Assembly (NCBI GenBank): GCA_029834535.1
Contig: JAQMWT010000077.1
Coordinates: 62,001-126,000 of the forward strand
Direction of reading: 5' to 3'
Source: Chrysophaeum taylorii
Taxonomy: Eukaryota; Sar; Pelagophyceae; Pelagomonadales; Pelagomonadaceae
DNA: 64,000 nucleotides
Shown: in pieces, positions 19,764 to 34,700 of the stretch
Numbering within the stretch: position 1 is the stretch's first letter
How the letters are laid out: each line of letters opens with the position of its first letter
The notes under the pieces: model-generated
Databases searched by the model: none
Told to the model about the DNA's origin: nothing
Seen by the model: the letters and a program-made list of their open reading frames with translations, nothing else
Program-made: the position numbers and the translations under genes

Positions 19764-22700
19764 ATGTTCGTCGATGCCACCGTCGGCGGTGCTCGCTTTG
19801 CGTCTTTGGCATCGGTGGCGATGATGTTTACACCCGCGGGTACGCTCCTCCTCTGGAGCCTGCGCTTGGCGTCCTCCGGCGCCACAAACAGCTGGAGCGC
19901 GTCGGACTGCGCGAGGGCAGCGTCACCCAACAACACCGCCACCTGGGAAGCGGTTCCTGGCTTGGAGCTAGCGTTTGCCTCCGACAAACACGCCAACGGT
20001 TATTTTCTGATTTCGTATACGATCAGCTTGCAAGCGTTCCAATCCGGCGATGGGGCACGCGTGTTTAAGCGCGGCGTGCTCCAAGCGCGACTCGTGGTCG
20101 ATGGCGTCGCGTTTCGGGAAGGAAGCACGCACGCACAAGCAGTGTTGCGAGCACAAGCGCCTGTGTACACGGATAATGCGGTCGGCTACTTGCACGTGTC
20201 TCTCGCGCGCAACGTGACGCATACCGTCTCGGTCCAGTGGAAGACGTCGAGCGCTGACGTCCTGTGGCGATCGGATCCAAAGCTAGGTGATGGCTTTGCG
20301 TCGGGCCGAACGCTCGTTGTCACGCGCCACCGCCATGCGTGGTCGCACGTTGCTTCCAGCGCAGCGACGTACGCTCGCGCGATCGATTGGACGCGCATGC
20401 CGGATTCGAGCCTCGAGTTCGAAATGACCACGGCGGCTGCCGTGCAACTCTCATATTGTGTCACCGTGCATGTCGAAGGGTCAACAAGCCCGTGGCACGC
20501 GCAGGACGAGCTTCTCCTCCGGCTCGTTGTCGACGGCGTGGCCTACCAGGAGTCTGTGACGGCTTTCGCAAATAGGGAGTTGCGGGTTAGTTCCACAGCG
20601 ACCATGCATCGAAGCCTCGTCGTCAACCTAGCAACCGGCGCTCACACGCTCGTGATCGAATGGAAAAAGGCCCAAAGTGAGAGTATGGCCGTTTTTCGCT
20701 CGGATCCATTCACGTTGGACGGATTCGCGTCGTCGCGCACGATTTTCGCAATCACCGACCAGCACGGCGTCGATGCCATGGAACATCTCCAAACGATTGC
20801 CATTCATCCGATGCTCAAGGTCCCGCGCGATTGGGCTACCGTGGCGACTGTTGCCTTCGCGCTCGCTAACGCGGCGACCGTCCTATTGGAATACGCGTTG
20901 CCCGTCATCAGCACCAATATTACTGACTTCGACAGCTGGACCTACGACCAACTCGCCACTATTGCGGCCCGTCTCCTAGTCGACGGTGTCGCGTACCGAG
21001 AGGATGGATCGACGCTTGGCGGCTACACTCGACGGCGCGGCGAGCTCCACGGTCGTGTATCGTTGGACCTGCCAGAGGGATCGCACACGGCTACGCTGCA
21101 GTGGCACACGGCTTCAGATGGTGCGCGTGGTATGTGGCGGATTCTTGCCGGCTACGGGGGCCTCGGATTCCGTGGCTTCAGCCTCATCACAATCATGGAA
21201 GTTTATGACCAGCAGCCGAAAATCGTAATCCCGAGAGAAGTAGCAGACGATATCGTTGCATACGAAGACACGCCGACGTTTTTCGCTGGAATCCACGTCG
21301 CCGGCCTGGATTCGTCGGTTCTCTTGAATGTTTCTGTCGAGGCTCGCCATGGGAATGTCTCGTTCGACCCAAACAGACACTCCGCTGCGTCGTCTGCTGT
21401 CGCTGCTGGTCCATCACGGCGCGTTAACGAGGTTATCGGGGAAATTCACTACTTCCCAAATTCGAACTACTACGGGGGCGAATCCATCTCACTTCGTGCG
21501 CGCGCTGAGTCTACTACTGACGAAGCAAACTTTTCCTTCGAGGTAAGACCAGTTAACGACCAAGTAGTGCTCGTCTCGCCGGAGTCGATCGCACTTCAAA
21601 AGGACGGCGTCGCAGCCCTCCGCGATACCGAGGCGTTTGATCCAGATGCTGACACTGGAAATCCTCGGTACACTCTATCGGCCATGGCTTTGGGCGGCTA
21701 CCTGTCGTTTGCGTACTCTGAGCGGAACGTCTCCACAGAGTATCTGGAGTTTGCTGGAAGTTTGGCTGAGGTCAACGACATCCTTGGCGCTCTTCTCTAT
21801 CGGCCAAAGCCGGGATTCAGTTCGCTCAACTACAATGATACGATTGCGTTGATGCTCGCAGACCTCGACGTTGCACCCGACGACCCAGAACAACAAGCGC
21901 GCGCACAAGTGGCAGTGACCTCGGATTATCTGAACTCCTTGCCGTTGATTATCTCGCCATCGTATTGGGAGACGGCAATCCAAGGTCTCAGCCTTCAGCA
22001 TGATGATCCAGAGGCGGCGGCTAATCTGACCGTGAGCACAAACGCAGAACTGTCGGCGCTCGAAGTCGCAGAGGATGCAATCTTGTTTGGAGTTTCGGTC
22101 GTTACTGAGGGCAGAGAGCTGCAGCTGTCGGGCTCGGTGGCTCACCTATCGGCAGCAATACAGAGCATTGTGTACGTCCGCGAACCAGCATTCTTGGGGA
22201 GCGATACGATCGAAGCGACTTTGTACGTGGGACTCAGCCTGGCGTCAACAACGACTATCGAGGTCGACGTCAACAGTGCGAATGAGACTGGCGTCCAGCT
22301 ACGCAGCGTCTCGCCAATGCGCGGACCTTCGACGGGAAGGACACTCGTACACGCGTTCCTCTCGAACGGTGTCTTCGACGAAAATGAAACCTTGTTTTGC
22401 CAATTTGGCACGCTCGAACTCGCTCCCGCCAAGTACGTTCCTGGGACAACGAATGGCGGTCTTTTTGTGTACGCTTGCGAATCGCCGTCTCATGAAGCCA
22501 AAAAAACAGAAAGGGCCTTTGTTCCGCTTCGGATAACCAACCGAATTGATTTTTGGAGCAACCCTCTTCACTTTTTGTTCGAGCCTCAGTTGGAAATCGA
22601 GTTGTTTCCGAACTTTGGGCCAATAGCTGGCGGAACTACTGTTGTCATCCTCGCCACGCCGGCAATTCTCCTCCCAAATAACGCGCTATCTTGCATTATT

Positions 22701-25700
22701 TCGAACCATGACGACAGGACTGTGTCCCGCTCCAATATCCTTATCGCCGAATTCGTCAACAGCTCAGCAGCAGTGTGTGTCATTCCAGCGGCTCCTGGCG
22801 ATTACGTCTCTCCACACGAAATTTTGCTAAGCTTGAGTACAAACGGTCTGGACAGCAGTTCAGTGGGCTCTGAATATTTCTACATCCCAGCACCAACACA
22901 CAACATGAGTGTGGCACCCTCGAGCGGCCCCATCAAAGGAGGCACCCTCGTTGTAATCTACGCACATTTTTTGCCTACGGTGCAATATTTCTGTCGTTTC
23001 TGTGAATCACAAGAGCCCTTCTCGAATTGTCATGATGCGTACTGTGTTGTCTTCAGTCACGCCGCTGTACATTGCCGATCGCCGCCACTGCGATCCCCCA
23101 AATCGACGATGGTCAAGGATATTGAAATCAGCTTCGATGCAGGGTCGTCGTATGTCAAAGTCGGCGACTTTTCTTATTGGCCCGACCTTGTGATTCTCAG
23201 TTATACGCCAAGCTATGGACCTATTCTCGGTGGTACGGCCGTAACTTTTTCGAGCGCATCATTCCCAGAATTAGAGCTAGTCGAATGCTCGTTTGGCAAC
23301 TCGTCTGGACTGCCTACTCGACGTCTTTCGACGGAACTGATTCAGTGCACATCACCACCCAATGAACCTGGGACCGTGAATATAACGTTAGAATATGGCG
23401 ACTCGGTCGTGGCGAATGCTATGAGCTTCAAATACTTGCCAAACATGTTTCTCGCAGGAATGCGACCGACTTCGGGTGCAGGTGGCACTTCAGTCACTGT
23501 GTCAGGTTTGCATTTTCCCGACATTGGCGAACTTTTTTGTCAATTTGGTACCAGCCAAGCAGAGGCGTGGTGGATTAATGCTACACACATCGAGTGCGAG
23601 GTTCCGCACCGAGAAAGTCTTGGCTCCGTCGACGTCAATGTTGTTGCAGGCAACAACTGGTTCAGTACCGGCGCGTTGTCTTTCACATACACACCCTCGC
23701 TCGAGCCTGCCAGCTTTTCTCCCCAAAGCGGTCCAACGAATGGAGGAACTATCGTTAGCCTACGCGCCTCAAACTTTGCTTTCGGCAGTCAACTGTTTTG
23801 TCGTTTTGGTTGGACCACCGAGACTCGGGCGGCATTTATCGATACCAATGAGATACGATGCGTCACGCCACCGAGCGATGCGGGCACCGTGAGCTTGGCT
23901 GTCACCTCGAATCAGCGGGACTACGTGAGATTCTCCGCGCTCTTTACGTACGAACTGCCACTGACGATCGAAGAGCTCGAACCTATCCTGGGCAGCGCTT
24001 CTGGTGGAACTCCGGTCACACTGACAATAAATGGAATGCTCCCAGACGTGCTGAGCTCGGTACGATGCATTTTTGGTGCGTGGAACGCATCGACGATGAG
24101 AGCGTTGTCGCCCACACAAATCGAGTGTGTGTCTCCACCTCATCCACCTGGGCTGGTTTCTGTGAGCGTCAGCACCAACGCCATCAATGCGTACACAAGC
24201 GCAACTCAATTTCGATACGTGCCTGGGCCGATGGTGCTTGCCGTTGACCCCGTGTCGGATTCTTCGGTGGAAGATAGTATTGTTCTCATTTATGGTCTCA
24301 ATTTCGTGGAGACGAGCAGGCTTAAGTGCCGTTTTGGCCGAAATGACACTGTCGGACGGTTCATAAACGCCACGGCGATTGAATGCGCGATGCCGTACGG
24401 AACCGTTAGCGGCAGGGTGGCGGTAGAAGTGAGCATCAACGGAGTAGACTTCACCGCCAATGGTGTAATGTTCACGTACGCGACCACACCGACACTGCGA
24501 AGTATCGCGCCACTGTCCGGTCCTACGAGCGGGGGTACGGAAGTGCGGCTCTCTGGTTCGAGACTTTACTTCTCCAAGGATTTACGCTGCCGATTTGGAT
24601 GGGTTGACGTGGCAGCAAGCTTCTGGAGCACGGATGAAGTTCGGTGCCGAGCACCACCACGCACTCATGGAATTGTCGAAGTATACCTACGGGACAAAGG
24701 ACGGCGTCTGTCTAACTTCTCTGCTTTTTTCGAATACAAGCGCTTTGCAGAAGCTGTCTGGCTTTCGCCGACGCATGGGAGCACAGCAGGCGGAACTGCA
24801 GTCACCATCCACGGAACTGGTTTTACTCCACAAATCAATCTCTCTCTGACGTGCAAATTCGGCGAGCTCGCGGCACATCGAGCAAGTTTCTTATCCGCCG
24901 AAGCTTTGGAGTGTGTCACGCCGGCACACTTGCCAAGGAAAGTCGATGTCACCATACACGAGGTCGATGGAATTGCCGGAGGTGGCTCAAGCCGCCTTAC
25001 CTTTGAATTCGTCCCTCCACCGAACGTGGCATCGATTCACCCTAGCTCTGGGTTGACCGCAGGCGAGACCCTCATCTCAGTATATGGCTCTAATTTTGTC
25101 GACACGGGCGAGTTATGCTGTCGATTCGGCGACTTGGTGACATGGGCTCGCTGGGTTCACTCGAACGAGTTGACGTGCAAGTCGCCCTTTGGTCCGCCAG
25201 GCCCGGTCTTCTTAGAAGTGAGCTTGAACAATCAGGAGTTCACTGCCAGTCGTGTGCCATTCACTTACGTCGATGAGTCCAGCGCTTTCCAAGTCGAGCC
25301 GGCCTCCGGCCCTAGGATCGGTGGCACCGAAGTTTTTATTACTGGCTCCGACTTCGCGCTGATTCCAGAAATGACTTGCGATTTCGGCTCGATCCGCGTT
25401 CCTGCTTGCTTCGTCAACAAGTCCTGTGTCATGTGCGTCTCTCCAGCTCACGTGCCAGTGTTGGTGTCACTTCGCGTTAATTTTAATGAAGCTGGGAGCC
25501 TTTCGGTTGGTTCATTTGTGTTTCGTCCAGAGACAAGAGTCCAGAACCTGGCGCCCTCTGTGGGCACGGTGCTCGGAGGTACTCTGGTGGAAATGCAAGT
25601 CTCCACTTTCTCCGGCAACTTGAACATATCTGCCTGTGTGTTTGGTGAGGTAAAGGCTAACGTCACTATGCTCGAACGGTACGATGTGCTGCGCTGCATG

Positions 25701-28700
25701 TCACCACCCCATGCGGAGGGGACTGTCGCCGTTAAATTGCATTTGAATGACGTGGAGCAAACCAGCAATTTGGTCCTGTTTCAGTACCACACAGAACCAA
25801 TGGTCCTCTCGATATGGCCCACCTCCGGCTCATCGGCTGGAGGCACCATAGTTCGGGTTTTGGGCGCAAATTTCATCAACACAAACGAGGTGAAATGTCG
25901 ATTCGGTGAGAAAATCGTCGCGGCGCAATGGTTCAGTGCGACGATCGTCGAATGTGCGTCGCCAGCGAGGTCATCTGGGCTTGTGGATGTGGCTCTCACT
26001 TGGAACGAACAAGAGTATTACGGAAGTTCGGTCGGTTTCGAATATGTTGAAGTACCAACTATTTTGTTGCTTGAACCACGGTCAAGTCCTATTAGCGGTG
26101 GTATTGATGTATTCGTACGAGGGACCATTTTCCGACACACGGAAGATGTTGTTTGCCGATTTCAAGATATGATTGTCCGTTCAAAATCGACTGATCCTGA
26201 CCAGATCGTGTGCACTTCGCCACCACATGCTGCTGGCAAGGTTCTTGTGTCGATAAGCGGCAATGGGATGGACTTTTTCAACGCAGGAAGTTTCGTCTAC
26301 TGGCCAGACATCACAATACTGACCTCGGAGCCTGGATTCGGCACAGTTGCTGGCCATACCGCTGTGAGACTGAATATTTCTAAGGCCTTGCCTGATCTTG
26401 GCGGCGTGCAATGCATGTTTGGTGAAAAGCCGGCTATTGAAAGTGCGGTAGTTTCATCAAATGAAGTCCTTTGTACATCACCAGCACATCAAGCTGGATT
26501 CGCAAGCTTGAATCTTCGCTTTATAGGCGGTACAACAATGTCTACCAACGATGTGCGGTTCGAATACCTGCCAGACATGGTGCTTTCCAAGCTGCAGCCT
26601 TGCACTGGGACCGTGCTCGGAGGCACATCACTTACGATTTCAGGATTCAACCTTGCCAACATTGCGGACCTGGCATGTTATTTCGGGGAGATCCAGGCGC
26701 GGGCGTTTTGGATAAACGTGACACACATCGAGTGCGAAACACCGCCGCACGAACAAGGCCAAGTGACCGTGACATTGGGCACAGATCATTGGCTTAGTAT
26801 CAATCAACTGACGTTTGTTTATACTCCTGCAATTCAACCGAGCAGTTTTGCTCCTCGAAATGGGCCGACGAACGGGGGTACGATTTTGAGCCTGCGCGGA
26901 TCGAACTTTGTCTTTGGAAGTAGACTGTACTGCCGCTTTGGCTGGATAGAGACTCGCGCAGCGTTCATCGACACGAATGAAATTCGATGCGTCACGCCAC
27001 AGAGCCATGCGGGCACCGTTCTCGTCGCTGTCAGTTCCAATCAGCAAGACTTCGCACGATTTCCAGCACTGTTCGAGTATGAACTACCTCTTACCATCGA
27101 AGAGCTGGCGCCTGCACTAGGTGGCACTGCTGGCGGAACTCACGTGACACTGACAATCAATGGAATGCCGCCGGAGGCTATAAAGACATTGCGATGCAAG
27201 TTTGGTGACAGGAGCGCATCTGCAACAAGAGTCTTGTCTCCCACACAAATCTTGTGTGTATCTCCACCCCATTCACCAGGACAGGTTCCTGTGAGCATCA
27301 GCACCAACGGCGTCGATGCGTTTACGAGCGCATTTCAATTTCGATACATGCCTGAGCCGATGGTGCTTACCATCGACCCCAAATCAGGCTTTTCGGCTGC
27401 TAAAGATTTTGTGATCCTGGTTCACGGTCTCAATTTCGCGGACACGAGAAGACTCAGGTGCCGTTTCGGGCGCGACGACACACCCGGACGGTTCATAAGC
27501 GCCACGACGATCGAATGCGTGGTGCCGGACAGCTCAGTTGACGGCAAGGTACCAGTCGAAGTAAGTATCAACGGGATAGACTTCACGACGGATGGCGCAC
27601 TTTTCGAGTACACAACAACGCCAACACTGCAGAGTATCGCTCCGCTGTCCGGTCCTACTAGCGGCGGCACGGAAGTGCGATTCTCTGGTTCGAGACTCCA
27701 CTTTTCGCGCGGTCTTCACTGCCGATTTGGGTGGAATGACGTCGCGGCGAGTTTTTGGAGTACACGTGAAATTCGGTGTCGAACACCTCCGGGCACTAAA
27801 GGCCGCGTCCAAGTCTCATTGCTAGACAACGGCCGCCTTCTGTCCAACGTTTCTACTGTTTTCGAATACAAGCACCCCGTCGAGTTTGTCCGTCTTGCGC
27901 CAGCGCATGGCACTACCGCCGGCGGAACCTCCATTACCATCCACGGAACTGGTTTCATGCCACACTTGAATGTCCCCAGGTGTAAGTTTGGCGAGCTCGC
28001 CGCACAGCAAACACGCATCATATCCACTGAGGTTTTGGAGTGTGTCACTCCGGCACACGTGCCAGGAACGGTTGAGGTTACCGTCCAGAGCGTCGAGGCC
28101 GACGTCGAGGGTAGTTCAAAGCGGCTAAAGTTTGAGTTCGTTCCACCACTGCACGTGGCATCAATACACCCGAGCTCCGGCCTCATAGCTGGTGGGACAT
28201 CCATTTCAGTGTATGGCTCAAATTTTGTCGACACGGGTGACTTGTTTTGTCGATTTGGCGACTCGCTTACCTGGGCTCGCTGGATTCATTCCAACGAGTT
28301 GAAATGCAAGTCGCCATCTGGTCTGCCGGGCCCCGTTTCGCTGGAGGTCAGCTTGAATAAGCGAGAGTTCACAAGTGATCGCGTACCGTTCATTTACTTC
28401 GACGGCACCAGCGCGTTCCAAGTTATGCCGGCTTTAGGCCCCAGGAATGGTGGCACCGAGGTCATTGTCCAAGGCAGTTGGTTTCAAGTCACGATGAACC
28501 TTGTTTGCCGCTTTGGAGTAGTTGATGTTAATGCAAACTTAATTGACAGCACTCGACTGAGTTGTATCCTTCCTACGCTCCCGCCTGGGTCGGTAAATCT
28601 GACCCTTCTCAGTGACGGTCAGATTGTCCATCAATCCATATTTCGGATCATAGAAACACTCGTCGTCGAATTCGCCCCTCTTGTTGGACCGCGTCATGGG

Positions 28701-31700
28701 AACACCGTGGTCACGTTGAGCAGCCCCAGACTTCCTCCCGGTCTCTGTTGTCATTTATCATCGCTCGGCATGGCTCACATTCACCGCAATGATACGGCGC
28801 AGTGTCGCACTCCCGGAGCTCCGAGTGCGATGCAGACACAGCTCACACTAGCGTACTGCAACCATAGCAATATGCAGTCCACTCCAGCAATAGCAACGAC
28901 TTCGATCTTTACTTACCATGAGCCATTGCAGATTTTCAGTATTCTACCAAACGTGGCTCTAGGCTCAAGCACGAAAGAGGTCGTTGTTGTTGGATCGGGC
29001 TTCGTCGAATCGAATTGGCTCAGCTGTCGGATTTTCGGAAGAACTGTTCAAGCGCGATGGATGTCGAAATCCTCAATAGCATGTATGCCGCCGCCCGGTG
29101 GTGGAAAGGTTCATGTCCAGGTCTCGAATAATGGGCAGGATTTCTCCGCAATCAATGAGATGCGAAACATGCTTGAGGTTATTCCGCAAATTTCGCTGAA
29201 CCACGTGGCTGTTGGCCTAGCAGTGTTTGGACCATATGTCGACGTATACGGTGCCGGGTTCTCATCATGGTACGCGGACAAGGTGAGAACGGCTACTAAA
29301 CCCCACCTCGACGCATTTATGTTTGCAGGTGATCTGTACATTCGACGACCGTCTCATTGTTCGCGCAAGCTATCGAAACCGTTCGCATGTTCAGTGCCCT
29401 CTGCCGGAGTTGTCGTTGTCATCCCACAACTCTGCAACTATCCAAGTTTGCTATGAAGAGGTCGGTTGTTCGAACAGCACCCTGAGTGTCACGGTGCCCT
29501 CGATGCCGGTGATCGAAGCGCTCGAGCCAACGATCGCCGACGTCGCGGGTGGCACACGAGTACGCGTGCTTGGGAAGGTCTGTTCTGACTGTCAAAATCG
29601 CGTCGACTCACTACTTTGCGCCCTCCTGCGCAGAATCTGCTCTCGGCTCACGTTCGGTCAGCTTTATGCAAGTTCGATATCGAGGGTGTTCCCGTGCTTA
29701 GCCATTCCGAGAGCGAGATACAGTGTGTCGCACCAGCCCACGCTACGGGCGCTGTTTCCTTCTCTGTAGCTCTAGAGCTAGAATCTGACGTACCTACCAT
29801 CCTTTCCGCACCGACTTCTATGATTCGATTTGCGCGGAGGCCCGTCGCTTTGAACGCGACCCCGGCCGAAGTTACTGAGGGCACGAAGCTTGTGATACAA
29901 GGCGGAGAGTTCCTTGCAGACGTCCCTCTTCTGTGCGTATTTGGTAAAATCGCGACGACGCCCGCAGAATGGTTATCGCCAACGTTGGTATCGTGCACCG
30001 TCCCGCCGAATCAGAGTGTAGGCTTGCTAACGGTGCAGGTTGCACCAGGCGTCATCGACCTGGCTGGAATTGCCACATTTGTGAGGCACACAAAGCCAGT
30101 GGGATCGCTTTCAATTTCCCCTCGAGTGGCATCTATCTCCGGGGGAACAGAAGTGGCTGTGATGGGTACTAACCTTCGCGTTGGCGCTTACGCGCCTCTC
30201 TGTCGCTTTGGTATCTCTCAACTGGTTCCTGCCCAAGTACTCTCACCCAACGAGCTACGCTGTATAGCGCCCACAGGTGTCCGCGACTCAAGAGTAGGAG
30301 TGAGCATATCGTGCAACGGAGGCCACGATTTCGTTGCATCAAATGAAACGTTGACATACGTCGAGGATATCTCACTCTCTGCAGTTGGGCTGACCGATTT
30401 GCGAAACGATAATGGAAGAACGGTTGTGGTGACAGGAACGGGATTCGATTCTGCGTTACGATATCCATCGCATTGTCGGATTGGCACTCAATTCGTTCCC
30501 GCGATACAAATTTCTCACACTCAGATTTTATGTCCAACTCAAAGGGACTTTAACACGGACGTCAAAGTCGCTGTGGCTCACGAGAGCAGCGAGGCAACCA
30601 GCAACAGTTTATGGCTACGACTCGAACAGCACCCTGTCATCACCCAGATTGTTCTGCGGGACGTGGAGTCGAATCCACACGTTGTAATACGAGGCGCCAA
30701 CTTTATCGACTCGGTCCCAATCCAGTGCTCATTCGGAGGCCAGGCGATCCAATCGGCAACTTTGAAATCAAAGAGTCGTGTTCATTGTCCCGTAGATGCA
30801 AGCTGGATGGAAGCAACAATGCCCACAGGCCTCAAGCTTTCAAGTACACGAGGATTGGATGGGCTCAACATGACCGAAATGAATATTCCTCGAGTGCCGC
30901 TCATGCGTGTGTCTTTGTTGGTTATCATCCCAGAACCCCGCACCAACGGCAGCCTCACCCTAAGAATCCAGGGAGTAAACTTCCGTGAGACTGCGGCAAT
31001 ACGGTGCGAATTCGACGACGTTTTCTGGAGTGATGGATCTTTGATTAGTCCAAATCTTGCTGAGTGCCCAGTTCCACCATCAGCTCGCCGGAGCATTGGT
31101 ACTGTCAAGATTGTATTGGGTGGGGTCACAATGTTAAAAACCGTTGGCGGCATCGTTGAAACTAAAGAGCCTATCGATCCAATCGCACTTGCGCTCGACC
31201 CCGCCAGTGCGCCCATTCACCTCAAGTCGGAGGCCATTGTCCACGGGTTGTTCCCGACCGATCGCGAAATGTACTGTATGTTGGGGAACGGGTTTTCGAC
31301 GCGCGTCGAACAGGCTAATCAAACGGCTACGCTATGTCCCACTCCACAAGATCTTAGGGGTGGTCTCAAACGAACTCTGTTCTCCATCAGTGCGTCCAAC
31401 CAGTCCATTTCCCAGGCGACAATCCCGGTTGCTTTCAAGGCGCCGATCGTGGTAACGTCTGTGACCCCATCGAAAGCGTCGTTTGAAGGTGGAACCCGGC
31501 TGCATATTTCGGGAACAAACTTTCCGCAAGACGAAGAACTATTTTGTACCTTTGATAATCAGGTGGTTGTTTCTGCTGCTTGGTTGTCGACACAGATGGT
31601 ACGCTGTGTCTCGCCGAGGCTGGCACCTGGAACGGTCTCACTTCAAGTTGCGGGCACGTGGAAATCAACCAACGCAAGCAGCGCTGTACCCTTTGAAGTC

Positions 31701-34700
31701 GAAACGAACGTGGCATTAGTCCTAGTCACCCCGATGGCAATATCAACGTGGGGCAAAGAGGAGATCATCGTCAACGGAGTTGGGTTCTCTGGCGACAGAA
31801 ATCTCTCGTGTCGCTTCGGGCAGCAAGTAGTGCAGGCTGCTTTCGTCGGGCCGACAACAGTGCAGTGCATGTCGCCTCCTTCGGTGCAGAAAAATGACAC
31901 GTCGCGAGTGTACCTGTCAGTTTCGAACGACGGCTTCGCGTACAGTAGTGCCGCGAAATTGCGCTCGACAAGCCGACGTCCTCTGAGCGCACTCGTCGAA
32001 GATGCTAGCATTCGAGCTAGTCGGATCATTTACCGCATCAATGCACCCGCGGACGCGGTCGTGCTGTGCCATTTCGCGGAACATTCGGTGCTCGCGACGT
32101 CGTTAGAACGTGGAACGGGCCTTTCGTCGTGTGCGATTCCGCTGAACTCTTCAATAGAATCAGGCTTTTGCCTTGAAATCAACCACACTAGGATGTCGAG
32201 CTGGTGTGGTACCATTCCATTTGCGAAGGAATCGATGGCCATGCTCGTCGATGCAAGTCCAAAGCGTGTCCCGATTTGGAGGACGACAACAGGTGATACC
32301 GCGGTGCGCGTAGTGGGCGGGGAATTCATCAACTCGGCAAAACTATGTTGTCGGATCGATGGCGTCGACGAGTCGGTGACGTGGATTTCGCATCGCGAAG
32401 TGGCGTGCAATGTTCCCAACCGTACACCGGGGGTGATACGCATTGTGGTGTTGAACGATTGCGATAGGCTCGAACTTGCTCCTGAACCACTGTCTGTAGA
32501 GCTTGTCCTCTCGGCTGTTGTTATGAGCATCGAGCCAGCTGCCGCTTCCTTCCGAAGCGCGACGCTTGTGTCCCTTCGTGGTCTCAATTTCGCGTCGCTG
32601 ACGCTTCCAGTTGAATGTGTTTTCGACAATACAGCAGTCAACGCAGATATAATTGACGAGTCACGGATCGTGTGTGCGATCCCCGTCGACAGAGACGATA
32701 CATATCGACGAGAGAGTCTCCAAGTTCGATTGAGGAGTCGAGGCGTCGATCTCGGATGGGACGGCGCTACTCGCTTCATGCTCGCTCCGCCATCGCGGGT
32801 GGATCAGGTGACCCCAAGAATGGTACCTGTAGGCTACGACGGGAATGTCACCCTTGTCGGAGACGGGTTTATAGGGGACCTTTTCTGTCGGTTTGGAAGC
32901 TTAAAGTCGACAAGAGCTGTCGTGCTCAACTCAACAGCCGTCGTTTGTGACGTGCCAAAAACTCGGCGGAGCCAAGCCATTTTCGTGCACGTGATCCCGA
33001 ATGAGAACGAGTCATTCAAGGGTGAGAGTAATTTCAAGTTTTACAACCCTCCCGTCATATTGAAAGTTAGTCCGCTCGTCGCTCTAGCCGAGACGAGGAC
33101 AGCACTCGAGGTTGTCATCTCAACCCACATCCGGCTCGAGCGTAACCAAGCGCTGTGTTCTTTTAAAGACCCCAATGACGGGCCGCATCCAGTGCTTTAC
33201 ACGACAGCCACACAAATCACTAGCGACGTCTTTGCCTGCACGACACCGCAGCGCGCTCCCGGGAATGTGGAATTTGGTCTCGTATTTGATCGTCGTGGTG
33301 TCGTGCACGGGTCATCTTTACCATTCGCCTTAGTTCCGAGAGCTACGTGGCATTCCATCTCACCAAGCAACGGACCAATCGATGGTGGGACCGAAGTCAC
33401 AGTAACTGGGACGAACTTTCGGTCGGCTACCTCGCTCTGGGATTGCTGTTTCGGCGACACGATAGTCCCATCGACGTATGTTAGCGAAACCGAGGTTCGT
33501 TGCAACTCACCTCCCCAGACGCTAGGCGTTGCGGCGAAAGCAGCTTTCCTGCTCGCATTCGCAGGATCTTGCATCGAAGATGACGAAAATTCCGCAGTGT
33601 TCACTTATTTGCAAGATGTTGCTTTGCGCAGCATTTCTCCCAACACTGGCCCGAGCGACGGAGGGACGACGGTCACCCTCGAAGGTGTCGGGGTGGACCA
33701 AGTAGAAAATATCACCTGCGCATTTGGCGATCTCAGAAGTGCAGGTATGGTTGTCGCTTCTGGGAAGGTGAGATGCCGATCCCCTGCGTACGGTGGTGCT
33801 GGAAACGTCGACGTACGTCTCACGTACAACGGCGTGGATTACTCGAGTAGTCAATCATTCACCTTCTCTTCGGAAGCCCACGTCCTTTCGGTGAACCCGA
33901 CGTCTGGTCCTTTTTTGGGGGGCACGACGGTTGTCGTTATTGGCTCGAATTTCCAGAACGCTGTGGACTTGGCTTGCAGGTTTGGCGGCACCGTCTCCGC
34001 GGCCGCGACGTTTGTCTCGAGCGAACGAATCCACTGCAACACTGCTGTTTTCACAAGTCCTGGAGTCGTTCCACTGGCTGTCACCATCAACGGACGCGAT
34101 TTTATATCCTCCTCGGTGGAATTCGAAGTAACCGGCATTCCCCAGATACGATCTCTATCTGCTACTATGGGCCCACCCACGGGCGGTACTCCTGTCGTAA
34201 TTACAGGGACGCAGTTCCAATTGCCCACGAACTCGCTTACTTGTAGATTTGGCTGGAAGATTGTTGGTGCGATGTGGCTCGACGCAGGCCGAATGGTTTG
34301 CGTGAGCCCTCCTCACATTGTGGGGGAGTATCAGATGACAATCACCGTCAATTCCGTGGATTCCAGCATTCCAGGACGGAAATTCACTTACCGACATCTC
34401 CCAACGATAGATAGCATCAATCCAGCCAATGGCTACATAGCAACGAGGCAAGTTCTCGTTCGTGGAGAACATTTTGCGAACTCGACGACCCTGGGCTGTC
34501 GCTTTGTTGTGGATGGCGAAGAATCGCGAGTCGCACACAGTGCCGGCGTTTTCATTTCGTCGTCAAAAGTCGTGTGCGCACTCCCGACGGAAAGTCTCCT
34601 CGCGGCGACGTTGCTTGTGCAGGTGACGGTGGACGGACACCATTTCTCTGGAGAGAGACATGTGTATAGACTTCAGCCGAGCCCGCATGTGAGTGACATA

